Positions 1-8,967 are shown, counted from the first letter of the stretch. The stretch: 64,000 nt of DNA from Halobacterium jilantaiense (GCF_900110535.1 NZ_FOJA01000001.1:1957393-2021392); one strand, 5' to 3'. The notes: generated from the letters alone by a model not told the origin. Numbers and translations are program-made.

Positions 1-2
1 TC

Positions 3-479
3 CCGGTCGTCGTCGAGGGCGCGACGCTCGTCGGCCTCGTGGAGTCGTGGCTGTTCGGCGACGGCGAGGGCGACGACGCGGCGGCGTCGACGACCACGGC
101 ATCCGAGCCGGCGACGGTCGTCGGCGACGACCTGCTGCCGACGACCGACCGCGCCGAGACGCTCGCGGACGCGACCGTCTACGCCCGGGACGACGGCTGG
201 CGGTTCGAACTCGCCGTCGACGTCGAGAACTCCGGCGACCGGCCGTACGAACTCCGACTGGGCACCGTCACGACGCAGGACGGCGCGCGCGTCGACGGCG
301 ACGCGGCGACCGACCGGCTCGCCGTCGGCGAGTCCGCGACGCTGTCGGCGAGCTACGACCTGCCGGACGGCGAGACGCCCGCGACGATGGCCGTCGTCGG
401 CGTCGAGTACGTGGACGGCGGCGGCGAGCGGTTCTTCCAGCAGACCGTCCGATTCGGCAACATCCCCGTACGGGGGTAG
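3..479 (+). CDS. C-terminal part of an unknown membrane or exported protein (5' truncated by the window)
   Basis: The frame is open from the first bases of the window, so the gene starts upstream; 158 codons are visible. The visible N-terminus has a short hydrophobic stretch (VVVEGATLVGLV), followed by a Thr/Ala/Asp-rich linker and about 100 residues with alternating polar and hydrophobic residues resembling a beta-sandwich. This would fit an extracytoplasmic domain anchored by a transmembrane helix. An internal GTG at 39 is an unlikely start because the frame runs through it. I do not recognise the family. The role is unknown. Confidence 0.6.
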   Translation, partial: PVVVEGATLVGLVESWLFGDGEGDDAAASTTTASEPATVVGDDLLPTTDRAETLADATVYARDDGWRFELAVDVENSGDRPYELRLGTVTTQDGARVDGDAATDRLAVGESATLSASYDLPDGETPATMAVVGVEYVDGGGERFFQQTVRFGNIPVRG

Positions 480-512
480 GCGACCTGTCGGCGGTCCCGT
501 AGCTCTCTGTCG

Positions 513-743
513 TCACGCTGCCTGTCGCCGCCCCGCTCGCCACCCTTCCGCGAACAGCGCTGCGACCAGCGCGACGGCGACGGCGGCGGCCGCGGCCGCC
601 GCGAACGTCAGCGCGTAGCGACCGTCGGGGAGCGCGCGAACCGCGACGCCGTAGCTCTGCAGCCCCAGAAACGCGAGCAGTACCCCGAGCACGACCCGCT
701 GGAGGGTTCGGAGAGCCGACTCGAGCGTCGACACTGCGGACAT
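513..743 (-). CDS. small two-helix membrane protein, unknown function
   Basis: A 76-residue protein starting at ATG 743. A helix at about residues 16-36 and a very Ala/Val-rich helix at about 45-64 make it a probable two-pass membrane protein with a basic C-terminus (GWRAGRRQAA). A longer open frame upstream is out of frame with anything real and is antisense to ileS. It is convergent with the truncated gene before it and is transcribed in the same direction as ileS, but its start is 87 bp after the ileS stop. No family recognised. Confidence 0.65.
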   Translation of the reverse strand: MSAVSTLESALRTLQRVVLGVLLAFLGLQSYGVAVRALPDGRYALTFAAAAAAAVAVALVAALFAEGWRAGRRQAA

Positions 744-829
744 ACGTCCAGTGCGGCCGGCGATAATAAAGAATGCCCGTAGCGCTCGCAGGCGCTGCGA
801 AGTCTCAGCGAGCCGGCGGCGAGCCGGCC

Positions 830-3800
830 TTACAGCTCCTCGATTTCGAGGGCGACCGTGGTGCCCTCGACATCCCACTCCTCGCGGTAGCCGTCCTCGA
901 CCTCGCCGAGGTCTCGGGCGCGAGTCTCCTCCTTGACGAGGTCCTCGTGGCGCGCGACGAGTTCGCCGACGCGCTCGTCGAACACGAGCACGTCCAGCCG
1001 AATCTCGGCGTCCATCTCGAGGTCCATGTCCTTGCGCATCTCCTGAACGCGGCGCACGACCTCGCGGGCGTACCCCTCGCTCTCCACGTCCTCGTTCAGT
1101 TCGGTGTCGACGTACACCGTCCCGGACTCGAAGTCCGCGCCGGCGACGTGCTCGGGGGTCTCCTCGACGAACTCGACCATCTCGTCGGTGAGTTCGACGT
1201 CCATTCCGAGGTCCTCGGAGACCTGGTCGGCGAGCGCGTCGAGGTCCGTGTCGGTGACGTGGGCGTCGTTGAGCGCGTTCATCACCGCGCCGGCGTCGTC
1301 GCCGAACGCGGGGCCGAGTTCGCTCATGTCGGCGCGGGCGCTGTACGCGAGTTCGCCCCAGGACTCGCCGGGGTCGACGACCTCGACACTGCGGGTGTTG
1401 AGGCGGTCGGCGAGCAGGTCGCCGTGGGCGTCGAGTGCGTCGACGACCGCGTCGTCGTCGGCGTCGACGACGATTCGCGTGACCGGCCACCGGAGCTTCC
1501 GGCCGGCCTGCTGGCGGGCGTGGCTGCCCGCCTCCTCGGCGGCGCGCAGCACGGCGACGTGGGCCTCCAGTCCGGGCTGCCGCAGGGACTCCTCGACCTC
1601 GGGCCAGTCACACATGTGGACGGTGTCGTGGCCGGTGTCGCCCGTGAGGTGGGCGTACAGCTCCTCCGTGACGAAGGGCGCGAACGGCGCGAGCAGCGCG
1701 GTGACTTCGAGGAGGACGCGCTGCATCGTGGCGTAGGCCGCCGTCTTGGACGCCGATTCGCCGTCCTCCCACATGCGCTCGCGGACGACCTGCACGTAGT
1801 ACCGGGAGAGGTCCTCGACGACGAACTCGAGGACCGCGTCGAGCGCGCGGTGCTGCTCGTAGTCCTCCCAGTGCTCGGTGGCGTCGGCCTTCACGGACTG
1901 GAGCGTGGACAGCAGCCACTCGTCGACAGCCTCCAGGTCGACGTCCTCGACGGCGACGCCGCTGCCCTCGCCGCCGAAGGCCTCGGGGACGTTCGCGTCG
2001 AAGTCGTCGAGGGCCATGTACGGCCGCGGGAACCGGAAGACGTTCCAGAGGATGTTCAGGTCGGCCTGCATGTTCCCGGTCTCGTCCCAGGAGAAGCTCA
2101 TGTCCTCGCCCTGCGGCGTGACCGACAGCAGGAACAGCCGCATCGGGTCCGCGCCGTACTCGTCGATGACCTCGTGGGGCTCGATGGTGATGCCCTTCGA
2201 CTTCGACATGCCGCGGCCGTCGGGCATGTTCGCGTAGCCGTGCATCAGGACCTCCCGGTACGGCACCTCGCCGAGCGCCGCGGTCCCCATCCCGAGCTGG
2301 CTCCAGAACCAGCCGCGGGTCTGGTCGTGGGCCTCCATGATGAGGTCGGCCGGCCACAGCTCCTCGAAGTCGTCCTCCTGCTCGGGGTAGTTCAGGGTGC
2401 CCCAGGACGCCACGGAGGAGTCCAGCCAGACGTCGAAGACGTCCGGCACGCGCGTGTACTCGGTGCCGTCGACGGTGATGGTGATGTCGTCGACGGTCGG
2501 CTTGTGGATGTCGACGGACTCGGGGTCGACGTCCTGGTCGGCGAGCTCCGCGAGCTCCTCGCGGGTGCCGACCACCAGCACGTCCTCGACGTCGCCGCTC
2601 CAGTCCTCGGGCGTCCAGATGGGGACGGGGATGCCCCAGTAGCGCTGCCGGCTGACGTTCCAGTCCGGCGCGTTCTCCACGAAGTCCCGGAAGCGGTTGT
2701 CCCGCGCCCACTGCGGGTGCCACTCGGACTCGTCCATGTTCGACAGCAGCTCGTCTTTGACGTCCGTGATGGTGATGAACCACTGGTCGGTGACAATCTG
2801 GACGATGCCGGTATCACACCGCCAGCAGTGCCCGTAGCTGTGGTCGACGGTCTCGCTGGCGAGCAGCGCGCCGTGCCCCTCCAGGTCCGAGATGATGCCG
2901 TCGTTCGCGTCCCGGACGAACTCGCCCTCGTACTCGCCGGCCTCCTCGGTGTAGACGCCGTCGCCGCCGACCGGGCAGAACACGGGCAGCCCGAGTTCCT
3001 CGCCGCGCTCGAAGTCCTCCTCGCCGTGCCCGGGCGCGGAGTGCACGAGGCCGGTGCGGTCGGCCTCCACCCAGTCGCCGTGGTAGACCTCGTGGGTGCC
3101 GTCGGCGTCCGTCGGGTTCGCGGGCACCTCCTCGGTCAGCGGCGGCGTGTACGACCAGCCGACGAGGTCCGAGCCGGTGAGGTCGGCCTCGACCTCGTAG
3201 TCGTCGTAGCGGCCCGCCGACAGCACGCCGTCGACGCACTCGCTGGCGACGTACAGGACCTCTTCCTCGCCGTCCTCCGTGGTGGCGCGGACCTGCTGGT
3301 AGTCGCCGTCCTCGTCGACCGCGACGAACTCGTTCGCGGGAATCGTCCACGGGGTCGTCGTCCAGACGACGAGACTGCCCTCGCGGTCGTCGAGGTCGAA
3401 CTTGACGTAGATGGACGGGTCGCTGACGTCCTCGTACTCGACCTCGTTGTTCGCGATGGCGGTCTCACAGCGCGGACACTGGCTGATGGAGCGCTTCCCG
3501 CGCTCCACGAGCCCGTTGTCGTGGACCTCGCTGAACGCCCACCACGCCGCCTCCATGTACGACGGGTCGACGGTCTTGTAGGGGTTGTCCCAGTCCATCC
3601 AGACGCCGAAGCTCTGGAAGTCCGACTGGAGGCCGTCGAGGTTGTCGTCGGCGAACCGCTTGCACTCCTCGATGAAGGCGTCCTCGCCGAACTCCTGGAT
3701 GTCCTTCTTGGACTCGAAGCCGAGTTCCTCCTCGACTTTCGTCTCGATGGGGAGCCCGTGCATGTCGTAGCCCGGGCGGTCCGTGACGTCGTAGCCCTGC

Positions 3801-4027
3801 ATCCGGAGGTAGCGGATGTAGGCGTCTTTGAGCGTCTTGTTCCACGTCGTCCCCATGTGGGCCGCGCCGCTCGTGTACGGCGGGCCGTCGACGAAGAAGA
3901 AGTCCTCGCCGTCGGCCCGGTGCTCGACCGTCTGCTCGTAGGCGTCGACGTCGTCCCAGTACGAGAACACCCGGTCCTCGACGTCCTCGGGGTCGTACTG
4001 GTCGGGCACGTCGCCGAATCCACTCAT
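830..4027 (-). CDS. ileS: isoleucyl-tRNA synthetase
   Basis: A 1065-residue class I aminoacyl-tRNA synthetase that charges tRNA-Ile in the cytoplasm. The HIGH-type motif appears as HMGT near residue 44 (context TSGAAHMGTTW) and the KMSKS loop as MSKSKG in the second half. Between them lies the large CP1 editing insertion with the ValRS/IleRS threonine-rich WTTTPWT motif, which hydrolyses Val-tRNA-Ile. The C-terminus is the anticodon-binding and archaeal/eukaryal-type extension. Length is normal for an archaeal IleRS. ATG 4027 was preferred over the upstream start at 4054 because family members begin shortly before the FxDVPxQYDPxxVE region and a TATA-like AT run (4055-4063) lies about 30 bp upstream, as for a leaderless mRNA. 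Confidence 0.97.
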   Translation of the reverse strand: MSGFGDVPDQYDPEDVEDRVFSYWDDVDAYEQTVEHRADGEDFFFVDGPPYTSGAAHMGTTWNKTLKDAYIRYLRMQGYDVTDRPGYDMHGLPIETKVEEELGFESKKDIQEFGEDAFIEECKRFADDNLDGLQSDFQSFGVWMDWDNPYKTVDPSYMEAAWWAFSEVHDNGLVERGKRSISQCPRCETAIANNEVEYEDVSDPSIYVKFDLDDREGSLVVWTTTPWTIPANEFVAVDEDGDYQQVRATTEDGEEEVLYVASECVDGVLSAGRYDDYEVEADLTGSDLVGWSYTPPLTEEVPANPTDADGTHEVYHGDWVEADRTGLVHSAPGHGEEDFERGEELGLPVFCPVGGDGVYTEEAGEYEGEFVRDANDGIISDLEGHGALLASETVDHSYGHCWRCDTGIVQIVTDQWFITITDVKDELLSNMDESEWHPQWARDNRFRDFVENAPDWNVSRQRYWGIPVPIWTPEDWSGDVEDVLVVGTREELAELADQDVDPESVDIHKPTVDDITITVDGTEYTRVPDVFDVWLDSSVASWGTLNYPEQEDDFEELWPADLIMEAHDQTRGWFWSQLGMGTAALGEVPYREVLMHGYANMPDGRGMSKSKGITIEPHEVIDEYGADPMRLFLLSVTPQGEDMSFSWDETGNMQADLNILWNVFRFPRPYMALDDFDANVPEAFGGEGSGVAVEDVDLEAVDEWLLSTLQSVKADATEHWEDYEQHRALDAVLEFVVEDLSRYYVQVVRERMWEDGESASKTAAYATMQRVLLEVTALLAPFAPFVTEELYAHLTGDTGHDTVHMCDWPEVEESLRQPGLEAHVAVLRAAEEAGSHARQQAGRKLRWPVTRIVVDADDDAVVDALDAHGDLLADRLNTRSVEVVDPGESWGELAYSARADMSELGPAFGDDAGAVMNALNDAHVTDTDLDALADQVSEDLGMDVELTDEMVEFVEETPEHVAGADFESGTVYVDTELNEDVESEGYAREVVRRVQEMRKDMDLEMDAEIRLDVLVFDERVGELVARHEDLVKEETRARDLGEVEDGYREEWDVEGTTVALEIEEL

Positions 4028-4085
4028 ACGGGTACCGTCCCGCTCACACCTCAAAGGATAATCGGTTGTACAGCCGGCGACCGGG

Positions 4086-4313
4086 CTACGCTAGCCGTCC
4101 GGCGAGCGCGTCGGTGAACACCTTCACGCCCATCGCCACCGCTGCCGCGCCCATCACGGCCAGCCACACGCCCCAGACGAGGTCGCCGCCGCCGCCGAGC
4201 GACGAGTAGCTCTGCAGCTCGGCGAACAGGCCGCCGCCGACGAGCGTCGCGCCGACGACCGCCAGCAGCGGCGTCAGTAGGGCGTCGAACAGTTCCGGCA
4301 GGGATTCGAGCAT
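4086..4313 (-). CDS. small membrane protein, unknown
   Basis: 75 residues from ATG 4313. Two hydrophobic segments (about residues 10-33 and 43-62), Gly/Ala rich, with a short soluble loop (AELQSYSSLGGGGD) between them. It ends 58 bp before the ileS start in the same orientation. An in-frame upstream start at 4358 would add 15 residues without hydrophobic character; it was not chosen because the ATG at 4313 directly precedes an amphipathic start typical of small membrane proteins. No family recognised. Confidence 0.6.
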   Translation of the reverse strand: MLESLPELFDALLTPLLAVVGATLVGGGLFAELQSYSSLGGGGDLVWGVWLAVMGAAAVAMGVKVFTDALAGRLA

Positions 4314-4404
4314 ACACCCCGTCAGTCTCCTCTCCGTTGTAGGCTTTGCGTTCGCCACGGTCTCGACACAGAAGATTTACGACGAGGCACGGGCCACCGC
4401 CGGT

Positions 4405-4623
4405 ATGGCACGCGCCGCGAACCTCGACTACCCAGACCTCGCGAAGTACGGGACGCTCGCCAGCCTCGCGCTCCTCCTCGTCGGTGCCGCCGGCACGACC
4501 CTCGGGTCCGGCCGGCTGCCGGGCTGGGAGCTGACGGTGCTGCTCGACCTCGAAATCATCGGCGTCCTCGGCATCGTCGTCTGTCCGTTCCTCTTCGGTA
4601 TCGCGCTCCCACTCGTCGAGTGA
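4405..4623 (+). CDS. small two-helix membrane protein, unknown
   Basis: 72 residues starting at ATG 4405. Two transmembrane segments (about residues 17-33 and 46-70). The stop TGA at 4621-4623 is followed one base later by the ATG of the next gene, so the two are probably co-transcribed and translationally coupled. It is divergent from the small membrane gene before it. No family recognised; the pairing suggests a small membrane complex but no function can be given. Confidence 0.65.
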   Translation: MARAANLDYPDLAKYGTLASLALLLVGAAGTTLGSGRLPGWELTVLLDLEIIGVLGIVVCPFLFGIALPLVE

Positions 4624-4624
4624 G

Positions 4625-4924
4625 ATGCCCTGCGGCTCCGCTGCCGCGCTCATGATGCTCCTGGTCGGCGTCTCCGTCGCCGCGACCGGCGTCTACGTCA
4701 GGCTCCGTGCGGACCCGTCGCTGCTCGCGAACTACACCGGAGCCACCGACCCCGAGTACGCAGCAGAACACGGCGGGAACGCCGCCGCAGCCACCGGCCT
4801 CGTGGTCGCCGTCTACGGCGCTGCCGACCTCGTCTGGTCGCTCCCGGCGTGGACCGTCGCCGCCGTCGTCGGCGCTGGCACCGTCGGCGCGTTCTGGGCG
4901 GCGGTCAGGGCGCAGGGCGTGTGA
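4625..4924 (+). CDS. small membrane protein, unknown
   Basis: 99 residues. Three hydrophobic stretches (about residues 4-24, 56-71 and 76-93) separated by a polar loop (LRADPSLLANYTGATDPEYAAEHGG). Its ATG follows the preceding stop after one base, and the thioesterase gene starts 40 bp downstream on the same strand, so these three genes may form one transcript. I do not recognise the family. Confidence 0.65.
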   Translation: MPCGSAAALMMLLVGVSVAATGVYVRLRADPSLLANYTGATDPEYAAEHGGNAAAATGLVVAVYGAADLVWSLPAWTVAAVVGAGTVGAFWAAVRAQGV

Positions 4925-4964
4925 CGCCGACAGGACTAACTCGCGGTCCACCGTCTCCCCGTCC

Positions 4965-5420
4965 ATGCCCGAGGACGCCTTCGAGGCGCTCGCGGACGCC
5001 GACGTGCGCAACGACGCGACGTTCACGCTCGACGCCGAACACGCCACGCCCGTGTTCGGCCGGCAGGAGGACCCGCCCAGTGCCCCCGCTGCGACCGACG
5101 TCGACCCCGGCGAGACCGTCGACGTGCTCGGCACCTCCCACCTGCTCGCGCAGTTCGGTGCCGTCGCCCGCGAGGCGCTCCGCGGCCACCTCCCCGAGGG
5201 GTACGGAGCCGTCGAACGCGGAGCCTCCATCTCCCACCTCGCTCCGGTCGGCGTCGACGGCGACGTGACGGTGTCTGCGACGCTCGTTCGCGTCAGCCGA
5301 CCGGACGTCCGGTTCGCCGTCCGCGCCGAGCGCGAGTCCGACGGTGCGGCGGTCGCCACCGGTGACCTGACCTTCCGCGTCGTCGACCGCGACCGCTTCC
5401 GGGGCTCGGTCCCCGAGTAG
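4965..5420 (+). CDS. hotdog-fold thioesterase, fluoroacetyl-CoA thioesterase (FlK) type
   Basis: 151 residues from ATG 4965. The pattern of a Thr-Ser-His (residues about 62-64) opening a central helix, followed by VERGASISHLAPVGVDGDV and a strand ending in VVDRDRF, matches the FlK-like branch of hotdog thioesterases. That branch hydrolyses acyl-CoA thioesters or acts as an acyl-binding module. The true substrate cannot be read from sequence. It is cytoplasmic and single-domain. It lies between the small membrane genes and the HIT gene on the same strand, with a TATA-like run (5420-5428) after its stop marking a separate promoter for the HIT gene. Confidence 0.7.
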   Translation: MPEDAFEALADADVRNDATFTLDAEHATPVFGRQEDPPSAPAATDVDPGETVDVLGTSHLLAQFGAVAREALRGHLPEGYGAVERGASISHLAPVGVDGDVTVSATLVRVSRPDVRFAVRAERESDGAAVATGDLTFRVVDRDRFRGSVPE

Positions 5421-5451
5421 GCTTAAGGGCGCGCCGTGCGTCCCCTTACCC

Positions 5452-5880
5452 ATGAGCGAGGACTGCATCTTCTGCCAGATTGTCGACGGCGAGATTCCCG
5501 GCCGCGTCGTCTACGAGGACGACGACGTGCTCGCGTTCCTCGACGCGAACCCGATGGCACCCGGCCACACGCTCGTCGTTCCGAAAGCCCACCACGAGAC
5601 GCTCGGCGACCTCCCGGAGGCCGACGGTAGCGCCGTGTTCGCGGCGCTCCACCGGCTCGCCCCGCTCGTCGAGGACGCCGTCGACGCCGACGCCAGCACC
5701 GTCGCGTTCAACAACGGCGAGGCCGCCGGCCAGGAGATTCCCCACGTCCACGGTCACGTCATCCCGCGCTTCGAGGGCGACGGCGGCGGCCCCATCCACG
5801 TCGTCGCGGGCAGCCGCCCCGACCTCTCCGACGACGAGCTCGACGCCATCGCCGAGGACGTCGCGAACCGAGTGGAGTGA
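5452..5880 (+). CDS. HIT family hydrolase (histidine triad nucleotide-binding protein)
   Basis: 142 residues. The HIT signature HVHGHVIPR (His-x-His-x-His) is at about residues 99-107, and the N-terminus CIFCQIVDGEIP is typical of HINT/HIT proteins, with Cys residues that can hold zinc. Members bind purine nucleotides and hydrolyse AMP-lysine, AMP-amino-acid or dinucleoside polyphosphate substrates in the cytoplasm. A TATA-like GGCTTAAGGG at 5420-5429 about 28 bp before ATG 5452 suggests a leaderless transcript. The C-terminal tail is acidic, as expected for a haloarchaeon. No obvious functional link to the neighbours. Confidence 0.92.
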   Translation: MSEDCIFCQIVDGEIPGRVVYEDDDVLAFLDANPMAPGHTLVVPKAHHETLGDLPEADGSAVFAALHRLAPLVEDAVDADASTVAFNNGEAAGQEIPHVHGHVIPRFEGDGGGPIHVVAGSRPDLSDDELDAIAEDVANRVE

Positions 5881-5914
5881 CCGAGTCGGCGGCGGCTCGC
5901 TCGGGTGAGCGCGC

Positions 5915-7549
5915 GTGGCCGTAGACCCCGTACTCGCCGCTTACGTCGCCGCGTTCTCGCTCGCGGCGGCGGGCTGCTTCGTCAGCCTCTGGCGCGTCGA
6001 CCGCATCGACAGCGCGGACACCCGCCGCGGGCTCGCCGCGCTGCTCGTCACCAGCGGCATCTGGGCGGCCGCCGGCGTCGGCTTCCTGCTCGCGCCGACT
6101 GCCGAGTGGGCCCACGCCTTCCACATCGCGGGCCTCGTCGCCGGGTTCAGCACGCCCGGTGCCTGGCTGTACTTCTGTTCGGCGTACACCGGCCGCACGT
6201 TCCACCAGGACCCGCGGTACCGGCGGTTCGCGCTCGCCGTCTTCGTCATCGTCGTCGCCGTGAAAGTCACGAACCCCGTCCACGGCGTCTACTTCACGAT
6301 GGTCGCCGAACCCACGCCGTTCCCTCACCTCGCCGTCCAGAGCGGGGCGCTGCACTGGGTCATCGCGGGCGTCGCGTACGCGGTTTCCGCCGTCGGCTAC
6401 TTCATGCTGCTCGAACTGTTCGACCAGACCAGCCTCGACACCCGGCCGCTCGTCGTGCTGGCGTCGCTCACCGCGCTCCCCGTCGCCGCCACCGTCGCCG
6501 GCGCTCGCGTGCCGTGGCTCGTCGACATGTCCTACGAGCCGCTCGGGGTCGCGACGTTCGCGGTCGGCGCGCTCTCGCTGTTCACGGGGACCTTCGAGCG
6601 CGTCCGCGTCACCGGCCAAATCGACAACCCGGTGGTGTTCGTCAGCGGCGAGGGCGACCTCCGGGACTTCAACGACGCGGCCCGCCAGCTGTTCCCCGAA
6701 CTCGACGGCGCGACCGGCCGGCCGTTCGCCGACGTGCTGCCCGGGGTCGCAGACGCCGTCGCGGACGAGGGGACCGTGCTGGAGCGCGAGGTCGACGGGG
6801 AGACGCGGTCGCTGCTCGTGAGCGCCAACCAGTTCGCGGTCGGCCGCACCGAAATCGGCCGGCTGCTGCTGTTCTCGGACGTCACGGAGAGCGAGCGCCA
6901 CCGCCGCGAACTCGAACGCCAGAACGAACGGCTCGAACAGTTCGCGAGCGTCGTCAGCCACGACCTCCGGAACCCACTGAACGTCGCGCAGGGCCGCCTC
7001 GACATCGCGCGGGACGGCCGCGAGGGCGACGGGAACCTCGCCACGGTCGCCGGCGCACTCGACCGCATGGAGGCGCTCGTCGACGACCTGCTCGCGCTCG
7101 CGCGCCAGGGCGAAGTCATCGGCGACACCGAGCCCTGTGACCTGCGCGCCGTCTCCGAGGCGGCGTGGGAGAACGTCGACACCGATAGCGCCACCCTCCG
7201 GGTCGCCGGTGACCGGACGCTCGCCGCCGACCGCACCCGCCTCGTCCAGCTGTTCGAGAACGTCTTCCGGAATGCAGTCGAACACGTGGGCCCGGACGTG
7301 ACCGTCACCGTCGGTGCGACCGGGGACGGCTTCTTCGTGGCGGACGACGGTCCCGGCATCCCCGACGGCGAGCGCGCCGAGGTCTTCGAGCCCGGCGTGA
7401 CGACGACCGACACCGGCACGGGGTTCGGGCTCGCTATCGTCGCGAGCATCGCCAGCGCACACGACTGGTCGATTCGCGCCACGGACGGCGAGGACGGCGG
7501 CGCGCGCTTCGAAGTCAGCGGCGTCGAGCCGGCCGAACACCACGACTGA
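5915..7549 (+). CDS. sensor histidine kinase with N-terminal 7TM region
   Basis: 544 residues from GTG 5915. About seven hydrophobic helices occupy residues 5-225, including WLYFCSAYTGR, a hallmark of the His-kinase N-terminal 7TM region. A PAS-like segment (about 230-330) follows, then HisKA with phosphoacceptor H349 in VVSHDLRNP, then an intact HATPase domain: N-box FRNAVEH, G1 DDGPGIP, G2 GTGFGLAIV. It senses an unknown membrane or extracellular signal and autophosphorylates. No response regulator is adjacent, so the partner lies elsewhere. It is a paralogue of the kinase at 20553-22226, whose ATPase part is eroded. Confidence 0.92.
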   Translation: MAVDPVLAAYVAAFSLAAAGCFVSLWRVDRIDSADTRRGLAALLVTSGIWAAAGVGFLLAPTAEWAHAFHIAGLVAGFSTPGAWLYFCSAYTGRTFHQDPRYRRFALAVFVIVVAVKVTNPVHGVYFTMVAEPTPFPHLAVQSGALHWVIAGVAYAVSAVGYFMLLELFDQTSLDTRPLVVLASLTALPVAATVAGARVPWLVDMSYEPLGVATFAVGALSLFTGTFERVRVTGQIDNPVVFVSGEGDLRDFNDAARQLFPELDGATGRPFADVLPGVADAVADEGTVLEREVDGETRSLLVSANQFAVGRTEIGRLLLFSDVTESERHRRELERQNERLEQFASVVSHDLRNPLNVAQGRLDIARDGREGDGNLATVAGALDRMEALVDDLLALARQGEVIGDTEPCDLRAVSEAAWENVDTDSATLRVAGDRTLAADRTRLVQLFENVFRNAVEHVGPDVTVTVGATGDGFFVADDGPGIPDGERAEVFEPGVTTTDTGTGFGLAIVASIASAHDWSIRATDGEDGGARFEVSGVEPAEHHD

Positions 7550-7555
7550 AACGCC

Positions 7556-7567
7556 TAAATTTTAGTA
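7556..7567 (+). promoter_or_regulatory. TATA-like box for the MinD-like gene at 7591
   Basis: AT-only run TAAATTTTAGTA centred about 29 bp before ATG 7591, the spacing expected for a leaderless haloarchaeal transcript. It sits directly behind the histidine kinase stop, so the MinD-like gene has its own promoter. Confidence 0.55.
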
Positions 7568-7590
7568 TCAGAACGAGCCGAATCTGTGGT

Positions 7591-8331
7591 ATGGAGACGA
7601 CCACAGCCGCGCTCGTCGGCGTCGCCGGCGGCGCGGGCGCTACCCGGCTCGCTACCGAGACTGCTGCCGTCCTCGCGCGCGACGGAGCCAGCGTCGGCGT
7701 GTTCGACGCCGCGTTCGCGACGCAGGGGCTCTCTCAGCACGTCGCTGGCCGCATCGACCCGGACGCCACCGCGGTCCTTGCCGGGGACACCAACCCCAGT
7801 GCGTCTCGCCACGACCTCGCGTCCGACGCGGCCGGCGATCTCGCCGTCTACCCGGCGTTTGCGCCCTTCACGCGTCTCGCCGAGGCGAAGACGACCGGTG
7901 CGGCCCGGCGCTTCGAGACGGTCCTCGACGACCTCGCTGCCGAACACGACTACGTGCTCGTGGACACGCCACCGGTCGCAGCCAACCAGGCCGTCGCCGC
8001 GGTCACCGCCAGCGACGCCGTCGCCGCAGTCGTCCCGCCGGGCGACCGCGGCGTCGACAGCCTCCAGCGCGTCCGCGGCCGCCTCGCGGACGTCGGCGCG
8101 GACTGCGACCTCGTCGTCGCCAACCGCCACTCCGAGACGCCACCGGACGCCGACCTCGCCGTCCCCGCCCACGACGAGACCGGAATCCCGGACGCGCCGG
8201 TCGCACTCGACGGCACCGGCGCGTTCACCGAGGCGGTCGCGGCGCTCGCCGAGTCGCTGTTCGACGAGTCCATCGGCGTCGACTTCGATGACGATTCGGT
8301 GCTCGACGCCGCCCGCGAGAAACTAGCCTGA
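7591..8331 (+). CDS. ParA/MinD-like protein with degenerate P-loop
   Basis: 246 residues with the overall ParA/MinD layout. The P-loop region near residue 9 reads GVAGGAGATRLA, where family members have KGGxGKTT: both the signature Lys and the catalytic P-loop Lys are missing. The second strand motif is kept as VLVDTPPV (about residues 130-137). The fold is probably retained but ATP hydrolysis is doubtful. The C-terminus (FDDDSVLDAAREKL) overlaps the convergent HTH gene by 9 bp. A canonical MinD paralogue lies 2 kb away (9845-10561), so a pseudo-ATPase partner or regulator role is possible. Inference only. Confidence 0.75.
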   Translation: METTTAALVGVAGGAGATRLATETAAVLARDGASVGVFDAAFATQGLSQHVAGRIDPDATAVLAGDTNPSASRHDLASDAAGDLAVYPAFAPFTRLAEAKTTGAARRFETVLDDLAAEHDYVLVDTPPVAANQAVAAVTASDAVAAVVPPGDRGVDSLQRVRGRLADVGADCDLVVANRHSETPPDADLAVPAHDETGIPDAPVALDGTGAFTEAVAALAESLFDESIGVDFDDDSVLDAAREKLA

Positions 8332-8829
8332 CTCCGGCAGCGTCGCCGCCAGCGCGTCCCGCTTCGCGACCATCGCGTCCTCGCCGTTCGACAGCGCGCT
8401 CTCGACCGCTTCGGCCGCTTCGGGCAGCCGGTCGTGGGTCGCGACGTACGCCGCGAGCGCGAACTCGCGCTCGCTCACGGCCGTCAACTCCAGGGCCTCC
8501 GTCCGGGAGAGCCGCGCGTCCAGCCAGTCCGCCAGAATATCGCGCTGCAGGGGCGAGAGCGGCGTCAGCCCCTCGAAGCCGAGGCGGTGCAGGCACTTCG
8601 CGGCGGTCGTCGGCGCAACTCCGACTGCCTCGGCGGCGTCGCCGACGCTCCCGCCGCTCGCGTACGCCTCCGCCAGCTCGGCCGCTGTCCCCGGCCCGCA
8701 GGGGAGGTCGTCGGCGTGCGCCGCCAGCCGGTCGGCGAGCGGCGCGGCGGTGCGGTCGACGCTCGCCACCCCGCGCTCGCGCTGGCGTGTCGTGACCTCC
8801 ACCCCCGCTGCGATGTCTGACAACCCCAT
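8323..8829 (-). CDS. HTH protein, probable DNA-binding regulator
   Basis: 168 residues from ATG 8829. A helix-turn-helix is visible at about residues 63-88 (SVGDAAEAVGVAPTTAAKCL), followed by an LSPLQRDILADWLDARLSRTEAL segment and an all-helical C-terminus. The longer open frame reaching 9174 was rejected because a TATA-like TTTTAA (8851-8862 region, reverse strand) lies about 28 bp before ATG 8829, giving a leaderless mRNA. It is divergent from tfb (174 bp apart) and convergent with the degenerate MinD gene. Conserved in haloarchaea to my memory, but the regulated genes are unknown; tfb is a candidate target. Confidence 0.7.
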   Translation of the reverse strand: MGLSDIAAGVEVTTRQRERGVASVDRTAAPLADRLAAHADDLPCGPGTAAELAEAYASGGSVGDAAEAVGVAPTTAAKCLHRLGFEGLTPLSPLQRDILADWLDARLSRTEALELTAVSEREFALAAYVATHDRLPEAAEAVESALSNGEDAMVAKRDALAATLPESG

Positions 8830-8850
8830 GCTCGGGACTTGCTCCCGGCG

Positions 8851-8863
8851 AGACTTAAAATTA
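8851..8863 (-). promoter_or_regulatory. TATA-like box for the HTH gene at 8829
   Basis: Read on the minus strand, an AT-rich run (AATTTTAAG) is centred about 28 bp before ATG 8829. It decides the start choice for that gene. Confidence 0.5.
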
Positions 8864-8967
8864 CACTGATTAGAGGCGAACTGAACGGCGGTACCGCCCG
8901 CGAACCGACCGGTCACCGGTAGGTTCTCACGGGCCGAAGCGGCCGATATCCGGCGATTCGTCCTCCG

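Noticed and set aside
773-4117. A very long open frame on the plus strand antisense to ileS
   Set aside because: Its product is compositionally biased (Val/Leu/Arg/Asp strings) with no domain pattern, as expected for the antisense frame of a high-GC acidic gene.
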